DNA from: Coriobacteriales bacterium
Lineage (GTDB): Bacteria > Actinomycetota > Coriobacteriia > Coriobacteriales > UBA8131
Assembly: GCA_031282085.1 (NCBI GenBank)
Contig: JAITEK010000103.1
Span: forward strand, 1 to 15,445
Length of the DNA stretch: 15,445 nucleotides
Direction of reading: 5' to 3'
Below, piece after piece: positions 7,349-14,569 of the stretch. The position numbers and the translations under genes are program-made. Every line of letters begins with the position of its first letter. Position 1 is the first letter of the stretch. The notes under the pieces are model-generated. The model ran no database searches. It was not told the DNA's origin and worked only from the letters and a program-made list of their open reading frames with translations.

Positions 7349-8914
7349 CTACCCTTCAACCGAGAACGAGCCCTTGAATGTGCTGATAGCCTCTTTGAGC
7401 TTCTCGATCGTCTCGTCGGAGAGCTTCTGCTCGGCGATAATCGTCGCGCCTATCTCGGGACGGGTCGAACGCAGGAACTGGAGCAGCTCCTCGCGGAAGC
7501 GCGTGACGGATTCAACGGGCAGGTCGTCGAGGAAGCCCTCGTTGCCGGCGAAGATAGATACGACCTGCTCCTCGACGGGCATGGGGACGTAGCGTCCCTG
7601 CTTGAGGAGGTCGGTCATGCGAGCGCCGCGGGCAAGCTGGTCCTGCGTCGCTTTGTCCAGGTCGCTGCCGAACTGGGCGAAGGCCTGTAGCTCGCGGTAG
7701 GCCGCCAGGTCGAGACGCAGCGAGCCAGCAACCTGCTTCATGGCCTTGATCTGCGCGCTTGAGCCGACGCGTGAGACGGAGATACCCACGTTGACGGCCG
7801 GGCGCTGGCCCTGGAAGAACAGGTCGGACTGGAGGAATATCTGCCCATCGGTGATGGAGATAACATTGGTGGGGATGTAGGCCGAGACGTCGCCTGCCTG
7901 GGTCTCGATGATCGGCAGAGCCGTGAGCGAACCAGAGCCGTTCTTGTCTGAGAGCTTAACGGCGCGCTCAAGCAAGCGGGAGTGCAGGTAGAACACGTCG
8001 CCCGGATAGGCCTCGCGTCCCGGAGGACGGCGCAGCGTGAGCGACATCTGACGATAGGCGACCGCCTGTTTGGAGAGATCGTCGTAGATGCACAGCACGT
8101 GGCGGCCGGGGTTGGCGGCAGAGGCGGGCTTGCCGTCCGCGCCGTTATACATGAAATACTCACCGATGGCGACACCAGCCATGGGAGCGATGTACTGCAA
8201 CGGCGCTGAGTCCGAGGCGGTAGCGGAGACGATGATGGTGTAATCCATGGCCCCGTAACGCTCAAGCGTCTCAACAACGGTGGCGACCGTGGAGGCCTTC
8301 TGGCCTATCGCCACGTAGATGCAGATGAGATCCTTGCCCTTTTGGTTGATGATCGTGTCGACCGCGATGGCCGTCTTGCCGGTCTGGCGGTCGCCGATGA
8401 TGAGCTCGCGCTGGCCGCGGCCGATGGGAATCATCGAGTCGATGGCCAGGATACCGGTCTGCACCGGCTCGTTAACGCCCTGACGCTCGATAACACCTGG
8501 CGCGCGGAACTCGACGGGGCGATAGCCCTCGGCCTTGATAGGGCCTTTGCCGTCGATAGGCTCACCGAGCGGGTTGACAACGCGACCGAGGAATTCTGAG
8601 CCCGAGGGCACCTCGACGATGCGCCCGGTCGTGCGGACCTGGTCGTTCTCCTTGATGGACGTAACGTCGCCCAGGAGCACGGCGCCTACCTCGTCCTCCT
8701 CAAGGTTCTGTGCAAGGCCGAATACGGTCTTGCCGTTCTGTCCGATGAACTCGAGAAGCTCACCTGACATGGCGCCTTTGAGCCCATCGATACGGGCGAT
8801 ACCATCACCTATCTGGATGACAGTGCCCACCTCGCGTGACTCGACACTGGTCTTGATGGCGTCTAGCTGCTTGCGCAACACGGCATCAATCGACTGAGCG
8901 GTAATCTCCGCCAT
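7349..8914 (-). CDS. atpA: F1Fo ATP synthase alpha subunit
   Basis: Alpha forms the non-catalytic nucleotide sites and supplies the arginine finger to beta. In this 521-residue protein the P-loop GDRQTGKT is at 174-181, YDDLSKQA at 277-284 and the arginine finger in SVSRVG at R382. A short insertion of about 12 residues, compared with E. coli, lies between GEYF (251-254) and IYDDL, with the Ala/Gly-rich sequence GADGKPASAANPGR. The ATG at 8914 follows the atpH stop with no spacer, and an excellent ribosome site, GGAGGTGAT, lies 6 nt upstream inside atpH. Confidence 0.98.
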   Translation of the reverse strand: MAEITAQSIDAVLRKQLDAIKTSVESREVGTVIQIGDGIARIDGLKGAMSGELLEFIGQNGKTVFGLAQNLEEDEVGAVLLGDVTSIKENDQVRTTGRIVEVPSGSEFLGRVVNPLGEPIDGKGPIKAEGYRPVEFRAPGVIERQGVNEPVQTGILAIDSMIPIGRGQRELIIGDRQTGKTAIAVDTIINQKGKDLICIYVAIGQKASTVATVVETLERYGAMDYTIIVSATASDSAPLQYIAPMAGVAIGEYFMYNGADGKPASAANPGRHVLCIYDDLSKQAVAYRQMSLTLRRPPGREAYPGDVFYLHSRLLERAVKLSDKNGSGSLTALPIIETQAGDVSAYIPTNVISITDGQIFLQSDLFFQGQRPAVNVGISVSRVGSSAQIKAMKQVAGSLRLDLAAYRELQAFAQFGSDLDKATQDQLARGARMTDLLKQGRYVPMPVEEQVVSIFAGNEGFLDDLPVESVTRFREELLQFLRSTRPEIGATIIAEQKLSDETIEKLKEAISTFKGSFSVEG

Positions 8915-9484
8915 TTACCTATCACCTCCGCTGGATACGGTCGCAAGCACGGTACGGGCGCGCTCAAGCTGCGAGACCACGCTCGCGTCGATGCGCCTGC
9001 CGTGCGTACTCAATACAATGCCGCCCACCAGCGAGGGGTCGACGTGCTCACGCAGGAGCACCTCCTTGCCGAACTGGGCGGAATACTTCTTCTTGATGCT
9101 GTCCCTCAACCCGTCATCGAGGGCGATAACGGTCGTCACGTCGATGATGACGGAGCCGAGCGCTTCCTCGGCGGCCGCGATATAGGCCTCGTTGACACGG
9201 GGGAGCAGGGAGATGTCCCCGCGCTCTACCATGACGACAAGCACCTCAAGCAGCGCCGCGTTGAAGCCCGCAAAAACCTCCCGGACAAGCTCCGAACGTC
9301 TCTCGGCGGGAATCGTGCGATCCGCCAGAACGCCGCGCAGTTCTCCGCTTCCCCGGACGGTGGCAAGCACCTGCTCCAACTGGCCGGAGACCTCAAAGGC
9401 GCTGTCGTCGCCGCTGGTTGCCCCGAGCAGGGTCTCAGCGTAGATTATCGACGCGCGACGTGTGAGTGTGCGATCAATTGGCAT
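8915..9484 (-). CDS. atpH: F1Fo ATP synthase delta subunit
   Basis: Delta joins the top of F1 to the b stalk. The 189-residue protein has the helical N-terminal domain (about 1-110) and the C-terminal region with GKEVLLREHVDPSLVGGIVLSTHGRRIDASV, the most conserved part of the family. The ATG at 9484 lies inside the end of atpF, giving an 11-nt overlap in another frame. In mycobacteria b and delta are fused; here they are separate. Confidence 0.95.
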   Translation of the reverse strand: MPIDRTLTRRASIIYAETLLGATSGDDSAFEVSGQLEQVLATVRGSGELRGVLADRTIPAERRSELVREVFAGFNAALLEVLVVMVERGDISLLPRVNEAYIAAAEEALGSVIIDVTTVIALDDGLRDSIKKKYSAQFGKEVLLREHVDPSLVGGIVLSTHGRRIDASVVSQLERARTVLATVSSGGDR

Positions 9485-10091
9485 CGAGGTTCCCCGCTTC
9501 TACGAGATAACGCTCGATGAGCCTGCGATGGTCGGCGTCCGTGAAGTCCTGGCCGATGACCTTGCCGACAACCGAGACCGAAAGGTCGGCTACGCTGCTT
9601 TGCAGCTGTGCGATGGCCGTCTTCTTCTCCGTCTCGATAGCGGCGCGGGCCTTCTCGACGAGCAGACGCGCGTCCTCCTGAGCTTGGGCTATCACCTCAG
9701 CACGCACCGCCTCGCCGGTCACCCGGGCGTCGGCAATGATCTGAGCAGCCTGCTTGCGGGTCTCCTCAAGCTGAAGCCTGTTCTCCTCGAGGATACGCTC
9801 GCTTTCTACCTTAGCCGTCTCGGCACGCTCAAGCGACTCCCTGATGGTCGTCGCGCGCTTGTCGATCATCCCGATGAAGGGCGGCCAGGCGAACTTGGCC
9901 AGCACAAACCACAGGACAAGGAAGCCGATGAGCATGGGGATGAACTCCGTCAGCTTAGGCAGGAGCAGCCCTATGCCGTCGAAGCCCTCCTCAGCTCCCT
10001 CTTCCGAGGCGAACGCGAGGACGGGGGCGAACGCCAGCCCAAAGGCCGACGCGCCAACCGCACCCGCGATGGTTCTGATACTTCGTTTCAT
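9474..10091 (-). CDS. atpF: F1Fo ATP synthase b subunit with signal-peptide-like N-terminus
   Basis: The b subunit anchors the peripheral stalk in the membrane. The 205-residue protein starts with a basic, hydrophobic stretch, MKRSIRTIAGAVGASAFGLA, ending in VLAFASEE, which looks like a cleavable signal peptide (likely site after A28). A short acidic linker, the true membrane helix at about 47-67, and a long charged coiled coil to about residue 165 follow. The start is firm: GGAGGTGATTGC precedes the ATG at 10091. Such N-terminal extensions occur in Gram-positive b subunits, whose N-terminus faces outside; whether it is cleaved cannot be seen here. Confidence 0.95.
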   Translation of the reverse strand: MKRSIRTIAGAVGASAFGLAFAPVLAFASEEGAEEGFDGIGLLLPKLTEFIPMLIGFLVLWFVLAKFAWPPFIGMIDKRATTIRESLERAETAKVESERILEENRLQLEETRKQAAQIIADARVTGEAVRAEVIAQAQEDARLLVEKARAAIETEKKTAIAQLQSSVADLSVSVVGKVIGQDFTDADHRRLIERYLVEAGNLDAN

Positions 10092-10136
10092 GCAATCACC
10101 TCCGGTCAGCTGCGATGGTAGACACCAGCACAGAGA

Positions 10137-10358
10137 CTATACGGCCATTGCCACGAATGCGAGCACCAAGCCGAGGAGGGCAAGTGCCTCTGACATGGCG
10201 GCAGACATGATGAAGATCGTGAAGATGCGGCCATACAGCTCAGGCTGCCGAGCAACAGCTCCCATACAACCATGACCGGCCAGACCCACGCCGATACCAC
10301 CACCGATGGCGGCAAGTCCAAAGCCGATAACACCCAAGCCGAAACCTGACAGGATCAT
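10137..10358 (-). CDS. atpE: F1Fo ATP synthase c subunit (proteolipid)
   Basis: The c-ring carries ions through the membrane. The 73-residue form has two membrane helices joined by the polar loop RQPE (37-40). Helix 1 carries the glycine-rich GGGIGVGLAG, and helix 2 carries the ion-binding Glu at 57 (MSEALALLG). The usual Na+-site features, Gln in helix 1 and Ser/Thr after the Glu, are absent (V and A instead), which suggests H+ coupling. I chose the ATG at 10358 because AGGAGG lies just before it. An in-frame ATG 15 nt upstream (10373) would add MLGGV, but the ribosome site would then be inside the gene. Confidence 0.95.
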   Translation of the reverse strand: MILSGFGLGVIGFGLAAIGGGIGVGLAGHGCMGAVARQPELYGRIFTIFIMSAAMSEALALLGLVLAFVAMAV

Positions 10359-10472
10359 TACTCCTCCTAACATCGCGCTGGAATCCTTGGCGACCCCAAC
10401 TTACCTTCGTACAACGTACGTACTCAGCCGCGCCCGGTGCGTTTCACCGAGAACACACGGCTTATTGCCTTC

Positions 10473-11261
10473 TCAGTGCTCCGAGGTAGCCAGCATCACA
10501 TAGACGCTGGTAAGGAGCGTAAACACATAAGCCTGCACACAGGCCACGAACAGTTCCATCGCGTACATCACCGCAAGCAGCACCAGGAACAGCACGCCCG
10601 CGCCCGCAAAACCCACCGATTGAGCGGCGAAAGCGGTAACCAGCGGGGTGACGAACAGGGTCGTGAGGATGGCGAGCACTCCGAGCAGGAGGTGCCCCGC
10701 GAACATATTGGCAAAAAGACGGACGGAGAGTGTGAGCAGACGCAGAAGCATTGAGAACAGCTCGAGCAGCCACACGAACCAGCCCAAAAACGCCGGTTTA
10801 ACTCCGGGCGGCCTGTAGGAGAGGATATAGCCCCCCAGGCCATGATGCTTGATGCCATAGTAGGTGAAGTAGACAAAGGAAATGACGGTGAGCGCCAGCG
10901 TGGTGCCTATCGTCCCCGTCGCGGCCTTGGAGCCCGGGATGATGCCCACCAGATTGGAGACAAGGATGAACAAGAACAGCGTGAGCAGGAAGGGAAGATG
11001 CTTGCGGGCAGCGGAGCCCAGAGCGTTCTCGCCGATCTCGCCCTTGGTGAAGTTGACGAAGAACTCCACAACCCCGACGAAGCGGTTCGGCGGTACCAGG
11101 GCCAACTTTGAGCGGGCCGAAAAGATTATGACCACCACGAGAAAGAGGATGAGGAGAATGAAAGGGGTGTAGGTGGTAGCTATACCACCGTACATCGGTT
11201 GCCCCGCCAAAGTGTTGAGCAGCTCGACTATCTCTGCGGGTAAATGCTCAAAAGGATTCAC
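10473..11261 (-). CDS. atpB: F1Fo ATP synthase a subunit
   Basis: The a subunit forms the two ion half-channels against the c-ring. The 262-residue protein has several hydrophobic helices. The essential arginine is in LSVRLFANMFAGH (R181), and the last helices contain MYAMELFVACVQAYVFTLL with the usual Glu and Gln residues. The start is GTG at 11261, with GGGAAGGG 7 nt upstream. It begins 24 nt after the stop of the AtpI-like gene and is separated from atpE by 114 nt in which I see only a short ACGTACGT palindrome near 10415. Confidence 0.96.
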   Translation of the reverse strand: MNPFEHLPAEIVELLNTLAGQPMYGGIATTYTPFILLILFLVVVIIFSARSKLALVPPNRFVGVVEFFVNFTKGEIGENALGSAARKHLPFLLTLFLFILVSNLVGIIPGSKAATGTIGTTLALTVISFVYFTYYGIKHHGLGGYILSYRPPGVKPAFLGWFVWLLELFSMLLRLLTLSVRLFANMFAGHLLLGVLAILTTLFVTPLVTAFAAQSVGFAGAGVLFLVLLAVMYAMELFVACVQAYVFTLLTSVYVMLATSEH

Positions 11262-11285
11262 GTACCGTCCCTTCCCTATTACCTA

Positions 11286-11609
11286 TCATCTCGTCTGTTG
11301 TCGTGCACGCACGGCAGTATACGCTATCGTCGCCAAAAGGAAGACGACCAGGCATGCCACCGCGAAAACCAAAAGGTATGACGGAGCCACAAAGCCGCAA
11401 ATCACTATCGCGGCGGCCATGGGAACGAAGGAGACCAGCGGTACGAGCAGTGCTATCCGGAACGCCTTGAGGCCTTCCTCTGCGAATCTCCTCCGAACGA
11501 TTCCCGTCAACATGAAGAAGGGGATGAAGCCCAGCACGCCGGCTAAACCGCCACACACACCTGCCAGAATCACCAACCCGAAAACCCTTCTTTCAACAAC
11601 TCTTAACAA
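11286..11609 (-). CDS. AtpI-like small membrane protein
   Basis: This 107-residue, strongly hydrophobic protein has three or four membrane spans (a long one at about 10-38, then about 48-72 and 76-98) and a basic loop RRRFAEEG. Its place just before atpB and its size match AtpI (ATP synthase protein I), which in other bacteria helps c-ring assembly or stability; the sequence family itself is poorly conserved, so the call rests mainly on position and topology. The longest frame starts at TTG 11609 without a good ribosome site. A TTG at 11576 has AGAAGGG 9 nt upstream and would give a protein 11 residues shorter. Confidence 0.65.
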   Translation of the reverse strand: MLRVVERRVFGLVILAGVCGGLAGVLGFIPFFMLTGIVRRRFAEEGLKAFRIALLVPLVSFVPMAAAIVICGFVAPSYLLVFAVACLVVFLLATIAYTAVRARQQTR

Positions 11610-11630
11610 AGCTCTATCTTGGACGTGTGA

Positions 11631-11639
11631 ATGATACCA
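11631..11639 (-). promoter_or_regulatory. Candidate extended -10 promoter of the atp operon
   Basis: On the - strand TGG is directly followed by TATCAT, an extended -10 box with 5 of 6 consensus bases. Transcription would begin about 15 nt before the AtpI-like TTG start. No good -35 box stands at 17 bp; instead a dyad occupies that place. The 119-nt gap is AT-rich compared with the genes around it. Confidence 0.45.
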
Positions 11640-11654
11640 GAAGGACTCACGTTC

Positions 11655-11674
11655 TTTGACATGAAATTGTCAAA
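11655..11674. promoter_or_regulatory. Perfect dyad overlapping the -35 position (possible operator)
   Basis: TTTGACA and TGTCAAA form a perfect 7-bp inverted repeat separated by six bases. It covers the place where the -35 box of the atp promoter candidate would lie, and each arm contains TTGACA, one per strand. It could be a regulator site, a promoter element in either direction, or a hairpin. I do not recognise the regulator. Confidence 0.45.
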
Positions 11675-11728
11675 TATCGAGATTCGTAACATGATTTAAG
11701 GTAAAAGGGACGGCACGCGGACGACAGA

Positions 11729-12232
11729 TCAGGCGCCTGCTGTGTAACGGCGGGTCGTTACGCCGCTTTCGGCGAGCATACCTTCCGTCAGTTCATCGGG
11801 GTAAGACTGCTCGAAGACAATCTCGCGGATGCCGGAGTTGATGAGCATCTTGGCGCAGATGATGCAGGGCTGGGTGGTGCAATAGACCGTGGCCCCGTCT
11901 ATGCTGATGCCGTGCTTGGCGGCCTGGATGATGGCGTTTTGCTCGGCGTGCAGGCCGCGGCACAGCTCGTGTTGTTGGCCACTCGGTATGCCAAGCTGCT
12001 CGCGCAGACAGCCGCGGTCCAGGCAGTGTTCGATGCCCTGCGGCACGCCATTGTAGCCGGTCGCGAGTATGCGTTTGCCCTTAACGAGAACCGCGCCAAC
12101 GGCCCGCCTGCGGCAGGTCGTACGCCGCGCGACCTGCTGGGCAATCTCCATAAAATACTGATCCCAGCCCGGACGCGTATCTGCGGAGCTTTGTGCTAAG
12201 TTGTGTGCTGAGTTGTGTGCGGCGGCAGGCAT
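11729..12232 (-). CDS. comEB: Deoxycytidylate (dCMP) deaminase, ComEB type
   Basis: The enzyme converts dCMP to dUMP, the substrate of thymidylate synthase. The zinc-site motifs are intact: HAEQN at 95-99 (H95, catalytic E97) and PCIIC with C123 and C126. The early motif WDQYFMEIAQ and AVGAVLV at 44-50 are typical. The 167-residue protein has about 20 extra residues at the N-terminus, encoded partly by a short repeat (GCACACAACT then GCACACAACT again). The ATG at 12232 lies 6 nt after the upp stop with no clear ribosome site, so coupling to upp is likely. Despite the name, a role in competence is not implied. Confidence 0.93.
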   Translation of the reverse strand: MPAAAHNSAHNLAQSSADTRPGWDQYFMEIAQQVARRTTCRRRAVGAVLVKGKRILATGYNGVPQGIEHCLDRGCLREQLGIPSGQQHELCRGLHAEQNAIIQAAKHGISIDGATVYCTTQPCIICAKMLINSGIREIVFEQSYPDELTEGMLAESGVTTRRYTAGA

Positions 12233-12238
12233 GAGCGG

Positions 12239-12928
12239 CTACTTAGTGCCGAAGATGCGGTCGCCGGCGTCGCCGAGGCCGGGGATGATGTAGGCGTGTT
12301 CGTTTAGGCGCTCATCGATGGCACAGGTGTAGATGTGCACCTTGGGGTCCGTCTCGACAACAGCCTGGATGCCCTCGGGCGCAGCGAGGATAACCAGCAG
12401 CCGGATGCGCTCGGAGGCGACCCCCTCTGCCTTGAGGAACTCTATGGCCGCCGAGGCCGAGCCGCCGGTAGCGAGCATCGGGTCGACGATGAGGACCTCA
12501 CGTGCGTCGATGTCCTCGGGCAGCTTGCAGTAGTACTCAACCGGGTGGTGGGTCGCGGGGTCGCGGTACAGGCCGACATGGCCGACGCGCGCGGCCGGGA
12601 TAAGCTCCAGGATACCCTCAACCATCCCCAGGCCCGCCCGCAATATCGGTACGATGGCAACCTTGCGGCCTTTGAGCGTGTGGGCGACTGTCTCGCAGAT
12701 AGGTGTTTGTACCGTGATGGGCTCGAGTTGGAGGTGACGGGTCGCCTCGTAGCCCTCAAAGATTGCAAGCTCTTTTACCAACTCACGGAACTTCTTAGAC
12801 CCCGTCTCCTGATTGCGCAAAAGGGTAAGCTTGTGCTGGACCAGCGGGTGGTCGATAACCGTCACCATGCCCTCGGGATACGTGGGGTGAGTGGAGTAGC
12901 TGTCTGTTGTTGGGTTCTTGCCTGTCAT
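12239..12928 (-). CDS. upp: Uracil phosphoribosyltransferase
   Basis: This salvage enzyme makes UMP from uracil and PRPP. The PRPP-binding loop VDPMLATGGSA is at about 148-158, and the uracil-binding C-terminus IPGLGDAGDRIFGTK is complete. PILRAGLGM (94-102) is also characteristic. At 229 residues it is about 20 longer than usual because of an N-terminal extension before MVTVIDHPLVQHKL. The ATG at 12928 is kept because AGGGAG lies 8 nt upstream, whereas the ATG at residue 21 has GAGG only 2 nt away. It follows glyA after 12 nt. Confidence 0.96.
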   Translation of the reverse strand: MTGKNPTTDSYSTHPTYPEGMVTVIDHPLVQHKLTLLRNQETGSKKFRELVKELAIFEGYEATRHLQLEPITVQTPICETVAHTLKGRKVAIVPILRAGLGMVEGILELIPAARVGHVGLYRDPATHHPVEYYCKLPEDIDAREVLIVDPMLATGGSASAAIEFLKAEGVASERIRLLVILAAPEGIQAVVETDPKVHIYTCAIDERLNEHAYIIPGLGDAGDRIFGTK

Positions 12929-12940
12929 GCCAGTGTCTCC

Positions 12941-14191
12941 CTAAAGCTCTGGGTACAGCGGATAGGCGGCCAGAAGTTCCGCCACCGCAGCTTTTGCCTG
13001 TGCCAGCACTGCCTCGTCGGTGTGCCCAAATATCACGAGCGCGATGAGCCTGCCCACCTCGCGCGCTGCCTCCTCGCTAAAGCCACGTGTGGTTATCGCA
13101 GCGCTTCCTATGCGAATGCCGCTGGTCACAAATGGCGAGCGGGTCTCATTGGGGATGGTGTTCTTGTTAACGGTGATGCCCACCTGCTCGAGGATGTTCT
13201 CCGCGTCTTTGCCGGTAACATCGGCGACGGTGAGGTCGACAAGCGCAAGATGATTGTCCGTACCGCCCGAGACAAGACGCAGGCCACCAGCGACCATGGC
13301 CTCCCCCATCGCCTTCATGTTTACAACAACCTGGCGCGCATAGTCCTTAAACTGCGGCCTGAGCGCCTCGCCAAAGGCAACGGCCTTACCCGCGACAACA
13401 TGCTGAAGCGGCCCTCCCTGCAAGCCGGGGAAGATGGCCTTGTTGATGAGGGCGGCCAATTCCTCGTCATTGGTGAGAATAAAGCCGCCGCGCGGGCCAC
13501 GCAACGTCTTGTGCGAAGTGGAGGTAACCACGTCGGCGTAGGGCACGGGGCTGGGATGAGCGCCCCCGGCAATAAGGCCGGCTATATGGGCGATGTCTAC
13601 CATGAGGGCTGCGCCGACCTCCTTGGCTATGTGCGAGAACCGCTCAAAGTCGAGGATGCGCGGGTAGGCGCTTGCCCCGGCGATTATCATTTTGGGGCGG
13701 TAGTGCTTTGCAAGGCGCTCGACCTCATCCATATCGATGTACTCAGTTGAGGGGTCCACGCCGTATTCCACCATATGGTAGATAAGGCCGCTGAAGTTGA
13801 CCGGCGAGCCGTGCGTGAGGTGCCCGCCATGCGCGAGACTCATGCCGAGGACGGTGTCGCCGGGCTTGACGAGAGCCAGGTAGGCGGCCAGGTTGGCGCT
13901 CGCCCCGCTATGCGGCTGCACGTTGGCAAAGCGGGCTCCGTACAGCTCGCAGACCCGCTCGATGGCAAGCGTCTCAACCTCGTCAACAACGTGACAGCCG
14001 CCGTAATAGCGCTTGCCGGGGTAGCCCTCCGCATACTTGTTGGTTAAAACGCTGCCAACCGCCTCGAGCACCGCTGTTGAGGTGAAGTTCTCTGAGGCGA
14101 TGAGCTCTATCTGGCTTTGTTGGCGCCTGAGCTCGCTATTGATGATGGCGGCTACTGCCGGATCCTGGGTCACAAGATGCTTGAGGGTCAT
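12941..14191 (-). CDS. glyA: Serine hydroxymethyltransferase
   Basis: This PLP enzyme interconverts serine and glycine while loading THF with a one-carbon unit (5,10-methylene-THF), used for thymidylate and purine synthesis. In the 416-residue form the PLP lysine is in TSTSHKTLRGPRGG (K228), with VDIAHIAGLIAGG (D199, H202) and the N-terminal IELIASENFTS and NKYAEGYPGKRYYGGC present. I chose the ATG at 14191, where AGAAAGG lies 6 nt upstream; a TTG two codons earlier would put the ribosome site directly against the start. It heads glyA-upp-comEB, which together supply methylene-THF, UMP and dUMP. Confidence 0.97.
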   Translation of the reverse strand: MTLKHLVTQDPAVAAIINSELRRQQSQIELIASENFTSTAVLEAVGSVLTNKYAEGYPGKRYYGGCHVVDEVETLAIERVCELYGARFANVQPHSGASANLAAYLALVKPGDTVLGMSLAHGGHLTHGSPVNFSGLIYHMVEYGVDPSTEYIDMDEVERLAKHYRPKMIIAGASAYPRILDFERFSHIAKEVGAALMVDIAHIAGLIAGGAHPSPVPYADVVTSTSHKTLRGPRGGFILTNDEELAALINKAIFPGLQGGPLQHVVAGKAVAFGEALRPQFKDYARQVVVNMKAMGEAMVAGGLRLVSGGTDNHLALVDLTVADVTGKDAENILEQVGITVNKNTIPNETRSPFVTSGIRIGSAAITTRGFSEEAAREVGRLIALVIFGHTDEAVLAQAKAAVAELLAAYPLYPEL

Positions 14192-14249
14192 CGACAACCT
14201 TTCTACACGTGGTCTTTGTGATGGGGAAAGTGCTCCAATCGCACCGTGA

Positions 14250-14255
14250 AGTATA
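14250..14255 (-). promoter_or_regulatory. Possible -10 box of the glyA-upp-comEB unit
   Basis: TATACT on the - strand lies about 60 nt before the glyA start, in a short non-repetitive stretch between the repeats and the gene. No convincing -35 box is found at the proper distance (CTCAAA is 20 bp away), so this is a weak call. Confidence 0.3.
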
Positions 14256-14292
14256 GTACACCACCTGAGCCGAGTTTGAGGACTACAATCTC

Positions 14293-14560
14293 ACGAGAGC
14301 GCTGACGCGCTCCGCGAGGTTTTGTGGCTCCGGCGGCTAGCGCCGCCGGGTGGATTCTGGCATAAATCCAGAATGACGGGCGGGGGGATGGCGGCGGGGC
14401 GGCGGGATGACTGCGGCGGCGGGGCGGCGGCGGTATGACTGCGGCGGCGGCGGGGCGGGCGGCGGGGCGGTGTTTGTCTTGCTCGTCATTCTGGGCTTGT
14501 CCCAGAATCCAGTCGCGAACGATAGTGAGCGACGCTTAGAGAGAGCGCAGCGCGACACAC
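14293..14560 (+). repeat. Composite palindromic element, copy 2 (B-> <-A with G-rich core)
   Basis: Module B (14293-14384) starts ACGAG and has an AGCGC...GCGCT hairpin, an 8-bp hairpin CCGGCGGC/GCCGCCGG with loop TAGC, and a palindrome at 14354-14374 with ATTCTGG/CCAGAAT arms. Module A in reverse (14484-14560) has a palindrome at 14488-14508, then a stem GTCGC/GCGAC read on the - strand, and ends in GACACAC. Between them lies a G-rich tandem stretch of about 100 bp, compared with 17 bp in copy 1 and about 5 bp in copy 3. Confidence 0.85.
14381..14472 (+). repeat. G-rich tandem stretch with 28-bp period
   Basis: ATGACTGCGGCGGCGG occurs at 14407 and again at 14435, each followed by GGGGCGG-type sequence. 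The + strand carries many runs of two to six G, so it could form a G-quadruplex, while the rpiB-to-glyA direction transcript would be C-rich. It separates the B and A modules of composite copy 2. Confidence 0.75.
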
Positions 14561-14569
14561 AATAGCGTC

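Noticed and set aside
10106..10333. 75-codon frame overlapping atpE on the same strand
   Set aside because: It is a shifted frame of the c-subunit gene; atpE itself has the proper helices, RQPE loop and ribosome site.
12335..13750. A 471-codon open frame on the + strand, antisense to upp and glyA
   Set aside because: It lies opposite two fully conserved enzymes in GC-rich DNA, crosses their boundary, has no recognisable domain or ribosome site, and its composition looks like reverse-strand read-through.
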